The notes beneath the pieces were generated by a model. It did not search any database. It was not told the origin of the DNA and saw only the letters and a list, made by a program, of their open reading frames with translations. The position numbers and the translations under genes are program-made. A DNA stretch of 64,000 nt from Spinacia oleracea (taxonomy: Eukaryota > Streptophyta > Magnoliopsida > Caryophyllales > Amaranthaceae): assembly GCF_020520425.1 (NCBI RefSeq), contig NC_079492.1, positions 105,745,157 through 105,809,156 on the forward strand, given 5' to 3'. This document shows positions 32,299 to 43,938 of the stretch, piece by piece. Position 1 is the stretch's first letter, and each line of letters opens with the position of its first letter.

Positions 32299-34401
32299 CT
32301 AGAAATTTGTGAAGTTCCTGGAATCAAAAGAACCAGAGAAATAAGGATCCCATTCATGTTCCTTCAACTTTCCAAGCCACCTATACTTCCATGATTGTCT
32401 TTCATCATAACCAAAACTATCATCCCTCCCCTTTCTCATGTCATCCTTAATCCTTCTAACTCTCTCCAAAACCCCCTTCACTGTTACGTCGAATGCATCT
32501 TCCAACGTCTCTAGTTTACACCTTGGATCGGCATATATTATCTTAGGAATTAAGTTTATAATCTCTTCTCTCATTTTTTCAACCCTTTGGCTAGAAATGT
32601 TTTCTAACACCTTTTGTATGCTAACTTTTCCATTTCTTACCTCATACATAGGAATAAAAACCGAGTACTTGGTGAACTCCCTAGGGAAATGCCACAAGTA
32701 TTGTATGTAAGCTGAACCCGGGTGGAAGAAAACGGGTATACAACCTGCTAGTATCGAGTCGAAGGTGGACCTTCTAGTGTAGGAATCCCCTGGAGGCTGC
32801 AAGCAGAAGACTGAGCTTTGGAACATCTTCATCAGTTCAGCTGGTTTATGACACTTATTCTTCCAGTTGTTGCAGTGAATTAACATACATTTCTTGGCAC
32901 TCTCACATTGGTTAATCAACTGGTTACGTATCGAGTCCGGCCTATCGGGTCTTGGAGCCCCGGCAAAGGAAAACAAATTCCTCCTCTTCTGTTTCCTCAT
33001 CTTGTTTTGCCACTGGAAGATCTCTGCATCATTTGCTGGGTGAAAATAAGTCGGGTATGGTATCCCAAAGTCATTGCTATTCCAAGGGGATGATTCGATT
33101 ACTAAACCTGTCATGTTTTTGGATTCGGGTAGGTAAAGGAATTTGGTTCCCCAATCCGGATCATTCTTGTTTGCTGACCTCCTAAAATCCCAAGTAATTC
33201 TTCCTGCAGCAAAGAAATGATCTCTGCCCCACCATCTCTTCCATTCTGGCTTCCTTTTTAGTAACCTCACTAGCTCAAACCCACCCGAATCTCTTACGTC
33301 AGAGTCTGTATTCCACAAATGTCGTGCCACATCAAGCCCAGTATAAAATGGTACAAAGATAGCTGATGCTATAGAAGAATCATTTGTTAAGCAATCATAT
33401 TGCTTCATCCTATTGTGAAAGATCACTTCTAGTAAGAATTGGTTAGTTGCAAACCACCCATGTTCAGAGAAAACCCGGTCTGAGTTTGGAAGACGCGGTC
33501 CTAGACCCGAATTCCTCACATACTCGCACATGTCCATCCATAAGTCAAGGGACTTGCAATCCCTGAGTAAGTCTACGTTGAACCTTCTAGGAAGAGTGTG
33601 CAAGAAAATGTAGCGGCCTGAGCAGGATTTTGGATCAGATTTTTGCTCTGTTTTGCACACTCGACGTGGAGGTGGAGGTGGTGATGGCGGTGGCGGTGGA
33701 GGTGGTGGAGATGGTGGTGGCGGTGATGGTGGAGGAGGAGCAGAGACGTTAGAGTTCTTTTCCCCTACATTGTTGTTCCACGATGTTTCTTGATTAAATT
33801 TATTATTCACTTCTTGTGTATTTGGAAAACTTTTAGGAGGTTTCCTCCTTTTGGATCTCCCTTTTCTTTTTTTCTTCTTGGGAATTGCAATCTGTTGTGT
33901 CTTTTCCTTTATTGTTTCCTTTGCTACCGCCTTATCTTTGACGAATTTCTCTTGATCATACTTCTCATTATCATTAATAGAGGTTTTATGATCAATGTCA
34001 TCAACAAGATCATTTATGTTAAAATCTAGAAGCTTGTCAATCTCATCATACCCACTTTCCCCTGTTTCCTCTATTTTTGTTGTTTCTTTACCTGTTTTTT
34101 CACTAATTCTATAGGTATTTTTGGTGTAACCATCATCTATTGAGGAACTAATTCTTGTTGTATCACCAGGGTTAGAAATAATTGGAATTTGATGTTGGTA
34201 ATTTACAGAATACACGTAAAATTTTGCTAGAGATGCTACACTTTCAATCAAAGAGGAATAATTTAGACAAATCAAAAGCGACCATATTGTGAACAATGAT
34301 AGAATTAGCAACCAAAATTTACTCTTACATAATGCCATGGTTGTTTTCTGCACTTGTACACGATGAGCTCTCGCTCTCCGGGGTATCATCAATCTCTTCA
34401 A
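32299..34401 (-). CDS. GT47 (exostosin family) xyloglucan-type glycosyltransferase
   Basis: A single-exon, 700-residue protein of GT47 subgroup A (MUR3, XLT2, XUT1 relatives). These add galactose or galacturonic acid to xyloglucan side chains in the Golgi. A membrane anchor at residues 28-47 (FWLLILSLFTIWSLLICLNY) gives type II topology. A long stem follows, with a Lys/Arg cluster (175-187) and a pure Pro/Ser tract (221-245). The exostosin domain runs from about 260: SGRYIFLHTLPRRFN, HGWFATNQFLLEVIFHNRMK, SAIFVPFYTGLDVARHLW, DHFFAAGRITWDFRR, LVIESSPWNSNDFGIPYP, FSFAGAPRPD, LQPPGDSYTRRSTFDSILAG and FFHPGSAYIQYLWH. The last two carry the conserved C-terminal donor-binding region. The domain looks complete and the family match is strong. 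The exact sugar and linkage cannot be read from sequence. Usual family length is about 500-620, the excess being the stem. A broken paralogue lies upstream at 35364-36887. Confidence 0.93.
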   Translation of the reverse strand: MKRLMIPRRARAHRVQVQKTTMALCKSKFWLLILSLFTIWSLLICLNYSSLIESVASLAKFYVYSVNYQHQIPIISNPGDTTRISSSIDDGYTKNTYRISEKTGKETTKIEETGESGYDEIDKLLDFNINDLVDDIDHKTSINDNEKYDQEKFVKDKAVAKETIKEKTQQIAIPKKKKRKGRSKRRKPPKSFPNTQEVNNKFNQETSWNNNVGEKNSNVSAPPPPSPPPPSPPPPPPPPSPPPPPRRVCKTEQKSDPKSCSGRYIFLHTLPRRFNVDLLRDCKSLDLWMDMCEYVRNSGLGPRLPNSDRVFSEHGWFATNQFLLEVIFHNRMKQYDCLTNDSSIASAIFVPFYTGLDVARHLWNTDSDVRDSGGFELVRLLKRKPEWKRWWGRDHFFAAGRITWDFRRSANKNDPDWGTKFLYLPESKNMTGLVIESSPWNSNDFGIPYPTYFHPANDAEIFQWQNKMRKQKRRNLFSFAGAPRPDRPDSIRNQLINQCESAKKCMLIHCNNWKNKCHKPAELMKMFQSSVFCLQPPGDSYTRRSTFDSILAGCIPVFFHPGSAYIQYLWHFPREFTKYSVFIPMYEVRNGKVSIQKVLENISSQRVEKMREEIINLIPKIIYADPRCKLETLEDAFDVTVKGVLERVRRIKDDMRKGRDDSFGYDERQSWKYRWLGKLKEHEWDPYFSGSFDSRNFTNF

Positions 34402-35363
34402 GATTAATCAAGTGGAGAATAGAGGACATATGATTCAATAAGAGTAGTTGTTGCATGAAATGACCATAAGAATTTTAATGGTGTGAAAGGATAAAGGATT
34501 GGGTAATTAAATGTATAGTTATTTGGGAATGAATTTGGGAAATCGATCGCATTAGAATTTTTGATTAATAAGATTAAGAATTTTTATGAGGGTGAGAAAG
34601 GAAAATTAGAATGGTGGGAAAGGACGAATAATTTTGTTTGGCTAAAAAAAAGCAAAAAAAAGTGGATGAAACTGAATGTTTCTTAAGAATTTGGACATAA
34701 TTAACCTATTTTATAGGTTTTAACGTGTGACACAAATTGTAATTTTCAGAACTTGTACTTGTTTTTTTCATCCTAACACTATTGTAGGATCAAGCATGAG
34801 TTTTATGCAGTGTATGAGATAAATCAATACATGGTTGCAAGTATTTCGATCTCTTTTTAAAGGATGGAATTTCAGAAGTAGCACTTAGACAACTAGAACA
34901 ATCACATAAGTTGGTAACATATCCTCGAATGTCTAATGAGAGTATTTCACAACTACAATTTTTCTTCAAAAACAACCGTCTAAAAACAAAATTCCAACTA
35001 TGTTATTCGAGGGTGGAAATTAGCATATACATATAATATTGTAATGTGCATAACACTCATATGGAGTTGAACTGTTGAACAAAGTGCAAATTGAACCACG
35101 CTTCTACCATACACTCGTTGTATGTTTGTTTCTTAAAAAATTGTACATACTTAGAATAAATTAGACTAAAAAAACATAATCACAAAGAAGTGAAGAATGA
35201 TAAGAGGTTTTTGTTTGATCATTTAAACTAAAAGGCAAGATAAAAAAATGTAACGTAATAATATCAAGTAATAAAAAAATCGCCACATATATGCTTTGAT
35301 TATATAATCAAAATGTCAAAATAAATCTCTTACTAATTCAATCCCATGTGTAGCGTTTATTAT
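34402..35363 (-). other. Upstream region of the GT47 gene
   Basis: About 960 bp between the intact GT47 gene and its pseudogene. It should contain the promoter. AT-rich, with no repeat ends or RNA genes recognised. Confidence 0.4.
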
Positions 35364-36887
35364 CTAACTTGGTTGTTCCCCTGAAAAATATTTATCCCAT
35401 TCATGAATCTTTAAATCCCCCACAAAATTATACTTCCAAGAAAATTCTTCAGGAAATCTCTCAGACATTGAATTATTTCCTTCTTTGATGTCTTTCCTAA
35501 GCCCCTATATCCGGTTTAGTACTCCCTTCACTGCAACATCAAATGCATCACCAAATCTCTGTAATTTGGAATTAGGATTTGCATAAATCACATTTGGAAT
35601 CAACTTAATGACCTCTTCTCTCATAGCTACAACCTTTTCTTTTGGTATCTCTAACAACCTCTTCTCAACGGCGAAATCCTCTTTTTTTATATCTTCTATT
35701 GGTATATACATTGAGTAAGTTGTGTAGTGTTTGGGAAAATGCCATAAGTATTGCACGTAAGCTGAAGCCAGGTGGAAAAAAATAGGTATACATCCAGCTA
35801 AAATAGCGTCAAATGTTGATCTTCGAGTATATGAATCCTCTAGTGGTTGTAAGTAAAAGACTGACTTTTGAAACAATCTCATAACATTCTTTGGATATTC
35901 ACAATTCTTAATAACCGCGTCACATTTCATAAACTTGCAATGTTTACCTTTTGAACCTAAGCATTGGTTGATAATTTCGTTCCTTATAGAATCATTAAGC
36001 TCTGGCCTAAGAGCACCTGCAAAGGAAAACAAATAAGGCCTTTGTTTACGAGTCATTCTTTCCTGCCAACCATAAACCTCGTGATCACTCGAAGGGTGAA
36101 AGTATGTAGGATATGATATTGCAAAGTCAGTGTTGCTCCAAGGACTTGACTCAATAACTAAACTAGTCATGTTTTTAGCGTCGGGAAGGTTGAACAAACG
36201 ATTCCCCCAATCCAACTTGTTATCCGTCATTCTTCTAAAATCCCATGACACCCTTCCTGCTACTAGGAAATGATCGTGTCCCCACATTTTCTTCCATTCG
36301 GGTTTCCCCTTGAGGTGCTTAACTACTTCAATTGACACATAATCTATAACCTTAGTTTCATGATCATCCCATAAATACCTCCCTACATCTAGGCCTGCAT
36401 AAAAAGGCACATAAACAACTGATGCCTTTGAGGAAGTATTAGTGAAACTTTGATATTGCTTCATTCTATTATGAAATATAATATTACTTCTAAAGAAAAT
36501 TTGTTTGTACCAAACCAACTAGTAGAATAGTTTAGACCCGATCCAAGACCGGAGTTTACAAGGTACTTACACATGTTAACCCATTTGTTAAGAGTGTTGC
36601 ATTTTTCCAGGAAGGCAGGAAATCCTCGTTAAAATTCCTAAGAACATCCTGAATGTAGATATATCTTCCTTCACATTCATCTGATTCTATACTAACATTA
36701 CCATTATTGATAGAGAATGCGGTACTAATATTCACTAAGTAGGAGGACTAGTATCATTAAAAAACGACGAAGAATTGAAATAGGCGAAAACCAAAGTATA
36801 AACAAAACAAACAAAGAGGAAAAACCAGGTGATGATCCTAGGGCTTCCACTAACAACTGACTTTAATTTGTGTTTAAGTTGAGACAT
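35364..36887 (-). pseudogene. GT47 glycosyltransferase pseudogene, tandem copy
   Basis: A second GT47-A sequence in the same orientation. The start at 36887 gives MSQLKHKLKSVVSGSPRI and a membrane anchor (IITWFFLFVCFVYTLVFAYF), then an early stop. The next part, CEGRYIYIQDVLRNFNEDFL and related words, lies in shifted frames between about 36720 and 36520. From 36518 to 35505 the exostosin domain is open: HNRMKQYQSFTNTSSKASVV, YVPFYAGLDVGRYLW, VAGRVSWDFRR, YLQPLEDSYTRRSTFDAILA. A TAG after VKGVLNRI cuts it. The same frame beyond still encodes FSWKYNFVGDLKIHEWDKYF, the usual end, to 35364. At least three disruptions mean no full enzyme. The stem is much shorter than in the neighbour and lacks the proline tract, so it is an older duplicate, not a recent copy. 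Confidence 0.88.
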
Positions 36888-37069
36888 CTTTTACTTTCTG
36901 TATTATCAGATTGTTGAAACTTTAAAGTGTATGCTTTATGCATAAAAAAAAAAAGGAATCACTGGGAAAGTGAAGAATCCCTTGAATAGTTGAATTCTAA
37001 TGTAGGAATCGCGTGGAAAATGGGAAACAAAGATGAAAAAAGTCATAATTTACGTCATTTCCTAATTAA

Positions 37070-37646
37070 CTAGTGTGTGGCCCGGGCGTTCCCCCGGTTT
37101 CTTACTTTTATTCGAGTTTATTTATTTTGTAAATATGTGCACATATAGATGAGTCGTCGTCGACATCAAATGACATCAAATTATGGTGGTGACACAAGAT
37201 TAGTGGCAGATCAACAAACTTCCCAAATATCAAATCCCACATTCGAAAATCAAAACAGAGTTAGATACTTTTCTTCATAATTAGTTGATTTATTACACCA
37301 TTTTTTGTTTTTTTTGTTTTTTAGGCTTAAGCTAGAAAGGTAATAACTGTACATTTATAAATTCTCTTTTTTTCCTTTATTTTTTTGCATTCACTTTTAT
37401 TTAATGTATTATTTAACGTCAAAAGAATATATGTGTTTATATAGAAAGATATAACATAAGTTGTGGTTGGCTAAGGTGGTAGGAAGTGTAACTTTTAACA
37501 AAGAGGTCTGATGTTCGATCCTTGTTACATGTTTTTGGTTGTAATGACATGTCATGATGCTAATTAGTGGTGACGTGGCGTAATGAGAAGAGGTATACGT
37601 GACACGTATACATTCTTAACAACGCCTTTTAATATATTAGTATAGA
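37070..37646 (-). mobile_element. Non-autonomous Helitron, 577 bp
   Basis: Minus-strand start TCTATACTAATATATTAAAA after A. The end is a GC-rich hairpin (CCGGGGGAACGCCCGGG) followed by a spacer and CTAG then T. No coding sequence. The interior is related to the element at 30583-32004. Confidence 0.8.
37455..37545 (+). repeat. tRNA-derived SINE-like segment inside the Helitron
   Basis: TGGCTAAGGTGG resembles a pol III A box, and GATGTTCGATCC about 50 bp later resembles a B box. The copy in 30583-32004 keeps only a degenerate first box near 30990. I could not define ends or a target duplication, so this is a weak call. Confidence 0.35.
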
Positions 37647-37787
37647 TAGATTGCACGACAATCAAATACGACAAGGAATTTCCTAATTGAAGGAAAGTTA
37701 TTAATCTTAGTCAATGGAGTATATTGATTTGGACCATTTAGCTTGTGTGAACGTGTTCATCTCACGTTTCCACCCTTCCTAATTTAA

Positions 37788-38620
37788 CTAGCAATTTGGC
37801 CCGTGCAATGCACGAGAGTAATTTATAAAGTGTTAAAATAACTTACATTGCTCGACATACAACAATTTTTAGGTATTATGAAATTTTAAATTATTTATTT
37901 AAATTTATAAATTTTGTTTATTGTAAGATATAAATATATAAAATAAATAACATTTAAGGTTATTACTAAATTAATCTAAATAATATTTAGAGAAAACAAT
38001 CAACAATCGTGATAATATACTGTACAATATAATATCTATGATAAAACAAATGATGATTAAAATAATCATTAATAAACATTGACGAAATTTGAGATTTGGC
38101 CATAGAAAATTATAGAAGATACAGGCGACACATAACATAAAACACGCACACATACCACGGGAAAATGTATGATGATATAGAGTTAATGGTGTGGTGATAT
38201 GATGAAATGGTTGATAGTTCAATTTATTTATAAGGAGTGCAAGGAAGATGAGAGGTTGATGGCTTATTTTGATTAGATGTTTAGTTTTCTCTTTTTTGTA
38301 GTTAAGAATTTAAAAAGACTATTAACTTATACAAAGTAAGTATTAGAGTTTAATGTTTATTGTTATTGTTATTGTTACTATTATGGAATATTGGTTGATT
38401 AATATAATTTAAGTTAGTTTATTAAGTTATGATTATTTATTGTATGTTTTTGTTATGTGTGTCTTTTGAGTTGTTTATTTATTTAATTAATTTATTTATT
38501 TTAATAAGGGTGTCTTTTGAATTTTCTCTATAAAAAATGTAGGAAAAAGGTAGATTGATAAGGTGATGACACTTGTCATTTTATCACCTATGGTTACAGT
38601 TTTTATAGACTAGGTATAGA
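37788..38620 (-). mobile_element. Non-autonomous Helitron, 833 bp (copy A)
   Basis: Starts TCTATACCTAGTCTATAAA on the minus strand after A. It ends with hairpin CTCGTGCATTGCACGGG, spacer CCAAATTG and CTAG. It is close to identical over most of its length to the copy at 43939-44826. Short frames such as the one at 37971-38222 recur in both copies and are not convincing genes. Confidence 0.88.
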
Positions 38621-38625
38621 TTACT

Positions 38626-39150
38626 TCCTCCGTTTTTCTTAATTGTACCATATTAACTTTTGGTGTTATTCATATTATCAACTTTTACCAATTGAGGTTG
38701 GCATGAGTGGTTAAGAGTCTCTTGCTCCTTAACCAAGGTCTCGGGTTCAAGCCATTGGTATGGAAAAAAATCTCAACTCATCGAGGTACCTATTCAAACT
38801 CTCGCGGGAGATTAGTCCACTCGCCGAAAGTGGTGGGAACTCCTCGTAGTAGAACCCCATAAAAAACATAGTCATAATGAAAAACATAGTCATATATATA
38901 TATATATATTATCAACTTTTACCATTATTGGTTATATGTGCAATCTGCATAATGAAAAACATAGTCATATTGAATCTGTTAGATTTGTCTCAACACATAT
39001 TTTCAATGTACCAATTATTTATAATTATTACCTATGGACAATTGAAAATATTAATCGGCAAAGTGAAGCTTCGTTGGCAAACATGCCTAGTAAAAACAGA
39101 ATTACCATGCAACTAAAAAAAATCCAAGGATGTATGTAACAAAAGTATAA
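38626..39150. mobile_element. MITE-like element hosting a SINE (ends uncertain)
   Basis: CTTCCTCCGTTTTTCTTAAT at 38626 resembles a Stowaway/Tourist-type end. Its sequence is interrupted by the SINE and resumes after it without loss. The right end is uncertain; a GAAGTA near 39160 may mark it. The word AATGAAAAACATAGTCATA recurs three times between 38850 and 38975. Confidence 0.35.
38691..38905 (+). mobile_element. tRNA-derived SINE, about 215 bp, 19-bp target duplication
   Basis: An A box (TGGCATGAGTGG) and a B box (GGGTTCAAGCC) sit about 45 bp apart near the 5' end, as in tRNA-derived SINEs. The body is flanked by a perfect 19-bp direct repeat, ATATTATCAACTTTTACCA, at 38672-38690 and 38906-38924. 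The 3' end is an A-rich and TA-rich tail. Perfect duplications suggest a fairly recent insertion by LINE machinery. Confidence 0.88.
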
Positions 39151-40050
39151 AAAATACGAAGTATCTTTTTGGCTCTTCTTCCCTTCGAAGTACGGTGTAT
39201 GAGTTTGTCACTGGCCATCACTTTTAAAATAGTGACACGTTATGTTTACGGTTTTTTCATGAAAAGCCCATGAGGTTTAACGAAATACATCAAATACATC
39301 TGTGCGTTTCAAATCACATATTATACTTCTGTTTAAACTTATTTGCACCAAATACCCTTATTACTAACGGAAGTCTAACATTGTTAGTGCTAATTAACTT
39401 ACTTAACCCCTTATTAAACCTAATTAACTTTAATTTTCTTTTCCCTAAAAAAAACTTTAATTTTTTTTTGTCTTCTCTTTCTTCTTTACTTTCACTCTCC
39501 CCCTACCCTTCTCTTCTGGTTCACTTCTGGAAACATCAACCACCTCCCCCATTTCCATGGCAACCAAAACCCGGTCCCCCACCCGAAACCCTCCTCTCTG
39601 CATCCGTCAAATTCTGCAACAATGCCCCGTACTCCGTCGTACCAACATAATCTCACTACTAGAAAAATGGGCAAAGAGACCCATCCAAAATGGCCTAAGA
39701 GGGTCTCTAGATAGGGGGGGTCTCTTTTACAAAGAGACCCCTCATCTAGAGGGGATCTGTTTGTTAAAAACAAAAGACCCGTTATTTAAGAAAATGGGTC
39801 TGTTATGTTAACCATATGAAAAATAACATATAAGGCAAAGAGTCCCCTTATTAAAGATATGAGGTCTATTTGTAAAAAAGTTCAAACCCCATATTTAACA
39901 TAGGGGGTCTCTTTGAATTTTTTAATATTATTTTATCCAACAGCTCAGACCCCATATGTAAGATAAGGGGTCTCTTTGAATTTTTTAATATAAAAAAAAG
40001 ATCCATCATCTTAGATATGGGGTCTCTTTGCCATTTTTTATATAAAAAAA

Positions 40051-41345
40051 CGGATTTTTCATGAAATGCCGCCGAGTTTTTCATAATTCATCAAACGCCT
40101 ATCAAGTTTCAATAATTCATAAAATACCCCTATTTCAATACTTAATACCCCAACTACCTTAGTGACGTCATCAACCCCAATTTAACCCACTAACCCCTAA
40201 TTAACCCACCCATTAACCCATTTTCCCCTTTTTCTTTCTCCCCCCCCCCCCTTTCTTTTTTCTTGGCCTTTTCTCCATGGTTGCTCCTTCCACATTCTCT
40301 CATCCTCACATCAACCTTAAACCCCGTACTGGACTATTCTCGAGAGCTATGCTGGGAAGACCACCACCACCACCATCAGCAGCAGTAGCAGCAACAACAA
40401 CTCTTACTCAAAATCTCGATGTAAATCTAGTTCGTTCCCGCCACCCCGCTAATCATCATGGGTTGTATCTCCCTTACCTCTTCGTTTCCGGCGCCGCCAT
40501 CCGAGATAAAGCTTGATCTCACCATGTCTGCCACTCGCAATCTTAATTTCACGGCAAGTTGAAACATTTCACTTTGAATTCTTCTTTTTGGTTCAATTCA
40601 ATTGAAATCAACTCAATTGTGGTTTATAATAATGAATTGGAAACCCTTTCACTTTCAATTGCTTCTTTTCTTTGGTTCAATTCCATTCAATTAAATTATG
40701 GTTTATAATAATGAATTGGGGCGTTGTCTTAGCTCAAAAATTCCTTATATGGGTCAATCCCAATTTCTATAGAAAAGCCAGAAAAATATGATATCAAACC
40801 ACTGATTTCTTCAACAAGCCCAGTTCCACTGTCTAGGTTCAAAGTTTGGGGATTTTTGCAGCTTTGTAGGCCTGACAATTTCGATTTATTTTCCACAGAC
40901 TTAGAATATTTTTGGATTTAATCTCTTTTGATTATTGTTTTCAATTTGTTGATAGATGTATTAGCGATCGGTTGATTATTGTTTCAAATGTTGGTTAAGC
41001 TGCTTGACAATTTGGACGATGAATCTTAGATTTGGTGTTTTCAATTTGTGAATTGAGGGCGGCGTGGGTTAATGGAAGTAGGAATGGGAGAGAGAAAAGA
41101 AAAATAAATGGGTGGGTTAATGGAGGGTTAATTAAGGGGTTAATCATGGATTATTGAGTTAATTAAATTTTAAGTGGTGTATTATAGGATCGATGACGTC
41201 ATTAAAAGTATTTGGTGTATTAAGTATTGAAATAGGGGTAGTTGGAGTATTAAGTATTGAAATGGGGGTATTTTATGAATTATTGAAACTTGATGGGCGT
41301 TTGGTGAATTATGGCAAAACTCGGGGGTATTTCATTAAAAATCCG
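40051..41345. mobile_element. Mutator-type MITE inside the CACTA element
   Basis: Ends CGGATTTTTCATGAAATGCC and the reverse of ATTTCATTAAAAATCCG, with long inverted arms of about 150 bp (CCCCTATTTCAATACTTAAT is shared). The flanks are A-rich, so the 9-bp duplication cannot be judged cleanly. The ends resemble those of the element at 39249, suggesting one family. The interior has a 79-codon frame at 40277-40516 (MVAPSTFSHPHINLKPRTGL, with a Pro run), possibly a captured 5' exon. I do not recognise it. Confidence 0.75.
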
Positions 41346-41581
41346 TAAAAAACAAATCTGGAACACGACAAATATTTATTGCGAATTTATATTAGAAAAA
41401 CAACTTTAATAAAGCACCAACTATTAACATTCTACCAAAATCTTCTACAAAATCGTTCATGATCTATCATGAACATAAATCCATTTTTTTTTTTGGCAAA
41501 TAAAAGGATTTTATTACCAAAAGGAAGGGAATAGGCAAAAGCCTTTACAACCAAACGCCCCAACAGGCACACAAACCAAAT

Positions 41582-42474
41582 CTATCTACTCAAATCAAGC
41601 AGAATAGAACTAAGCTCACTAGAAACACTACTAGCTACTCTGAACTGAATTTCTTTGAACAGTTCAGTAGTAGTTTTACAATGCTGGTTATAAATCTTAC
41701 TATTTCTATTAAGCCATAAAGAGTAAACACTCTCTGCAAAGAACATCAACAACAGTTGATGTCTACCTTTACCTCTCTTGCTGCTCTTAATCATCCATTG
41801 GACTTCTGCAGTGAACCCAACAGCAGGTCTTGTGAAGTGCAAGAAGGCCAACACCCTCTGCCAGACTTCAGAGGATAATCCACATTCAAAGAACAAATGA
41901 TCTACAGACTCAGAACTGGAACCACACATCACACAGACATCAGAGGTGACAACTCTCCAAGTTAGCAGCTTATCCATGGTAGTGAGCCTTCTCCACATTG
42001 CAAGCCATAAAATAAACACACTTTAGGGGTATCCAAGTTGTTACATACAATTCTCCTCCAAGGTACCTTTGTGTGAGTACCACTCAGATGCTGGTACATA
42101 ATTAGTTTAATGGAAAATCTACCTTGCTTTATAACAGTTCTCCATCCCCCAACTCTTTCCACTAGATGCATACAACCAAGAATTTTCTTGAGTGACCAAG
42201 ACATACCAGCAGGCCATTGAGCTCCAGTAATACTCCTACCTTTGATATAGTAAGTGTCCACCCACCTAACCCACAGTTTATCTTTTTTGTGAGTAAGGTC
42301 CCATATGAGTTTGCAGACTGTTGCTTTGTTCCATGTTTCCATGTCTTTAATATTCCATCCTCCAGCAGACCTTGGTAAGCAGAGATTAGCCCAAAATACC
42401 AAGTCTTTCTTTGAAGTTGTGGTATCACCAGTCCATAGATAAACCCTGCAATACCTCTGAATTTCTCTAATCAC
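41582..42474 (-). pseudogene. LINE ORF2 C-terminal part with zf-RVT-like domain
   Basis: Two overlapping frames. 42474-41962 covers WNIKDMETWNKATVCKLIWD and LWVRWVDTYYIKG, the region that follows the reverse transcriptase in plant L1 ORF2. 42019-41582 carries the zinc-binding domain: WRRLTTMDKLLTWRV, VCVMCGSSSESVDHLFFECG. A frame change near 41990 separates them. The family's usual Cys/His set (CxxC...H..FxC) is present. Confidence 0.85.
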
Positions 42475-42539
42475 TTTTTTGGCAGAACAAAGATCTGACG
42501 CCAGAAAGATTGGAGGCTAAGCAAAATGGTTTTAACCAA

Positions 42540-43926
42540 CTACAACCTCCCTGCATATGACAAGTATCTAGCTGTCCAGCTTTTATCCCTAGCAAGCACC
42601 CTGTCAATCAGTGGCTTACATTGAATGTATGGCAGGTTTTTAGTAGATAGTGGTACTCCTAAGTACCTAAAAGGCAAATCACCTGTTGGAATTCTGAGCT
42701 CAGCCAAAATATGTCTTTGCACCTCCTCAGTAACACCACACAAATAAATATTGCTCTTATCCAGATTTCCTTCCAGACTAGAAGCTTGAAAGAACAAAAG
42801 GAACTTCTGGAATAGCATTGAAGCAGAAGTAAGGTCAGCTCTACAGAACATAAGCAGGTCATCAGCAAACATCATGTGGGTGATGTCTAGCTTCTCATAC
42901 TTAGGATGAAAGTTGAAATTATGATCTCTTTTAAGCTGTTGCATGTTTCTAGACAGGTACTCCATGTCAAGAGCAAAAAGGAAAGGGGACAAGGGGTCAC
43001 CTTGCCTGAGACCTTTCTTTGCATGGAAGGGGGGACATGGTTTGCCATTGATAAGCACACTGTATGATACAAAGGTTAAACAAGAGAAGATCCAGTCAAG
43101 AAAGAGGGTAGGAAACCCCAATTCAGTCATTACATCTCTTAAGTAATTCCACTCAATAGAATCATAGGCCTTTTTCAAATCCACCTTGATCATGCACCTT
43201 GGAGACAAGTGTTTCCTATTATACCCCTTTACCAATTCTGTAGCCAACAGAATATTATCTGCAATATGTCTATCAGGAATAAAACCTGCTTGACATTCAC
43301 TCACTACTTTTCCCACCACTTTTTGCAACCTGGAAGTCAGGATTTTGGAAATGAGTTTGTACAGCACAGTACAACATGCAATGGGTCTGAAATCTTTGAC
43401 TTTGGTAGGATTAACTACCTTAAGAACCAGAGTTACAATGGTACAATTTACTTGCTTTAACAGTTGCTCCTGAGAGAAAAACTCCTTAATGGCCACATAA
43501 ATATCTTGCTTAATCACATGCCAAGTTTGCTTGAAAAACACAGCATTAAGACCATCAATACCTGGAGCCTTACTGTCATCAATGCCTTTAAGAGCCAAGT
43601 CAATTTCAACAATATGTCACTGGAAGGCACAAAGAAATCCTATCTTGATAGCTTAACCTGGCACCAGACCTCATTGTAGTAATATAAATAGCAGGGAGTT
43701 GAATAGCACAAGATCCAAGAAGGGAAGAATAGAAGTTAATCACTTCCTTTTGAATCTCCTTTGTTTTTTCAAGTTTGACATTACTACCATTCAACAGTAA
43801 GTCAATTCTATTGATTTTATGCCTTTCTTTCACAGCTGCAAAAAAGAACTTGTTGTTGGCATCACCACTTTTCAACCAATGCAGCCTTGATTTTTGCTTC
43901 AAAGCTATTTCTTCCACTTCAACCAC
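42540..43926 (-). pseudogene. LINE ORF2 reverse-transcriptase domain
   Basis: Frame 43598-42540 holds the reverse transcriptase: FRPIACCTVLYKLISKILTS, QAGFIPDRHIADNILLATEL, KVDLKKAYDSIEWNYL, KKGLRQGDPLSPFLFA, MMFADDLLMF and FRYLGVPLST. The catalytic FADD box and the upstream Asp in KVDLKKAYD are present. The preceding 43926-43606 (LKQKSRLHWLKSGDANNKFF) is the linker after the endonuclease, in a shifted frame. The domain itself is open from end to end, but ORF2 as a whole is broken by the Helitron and frame changes. Confidence 0.92.
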
Positions 43927-43938
43927 TTTCTGAGAGAA

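Noticed and set aside
37971-38222. 83-codon minus frame shared with 44121-44396
   Set aside because: It is part of two Helitron copies, the frames differ between copies, and the composition is that of AT-rich non-coding DNA.
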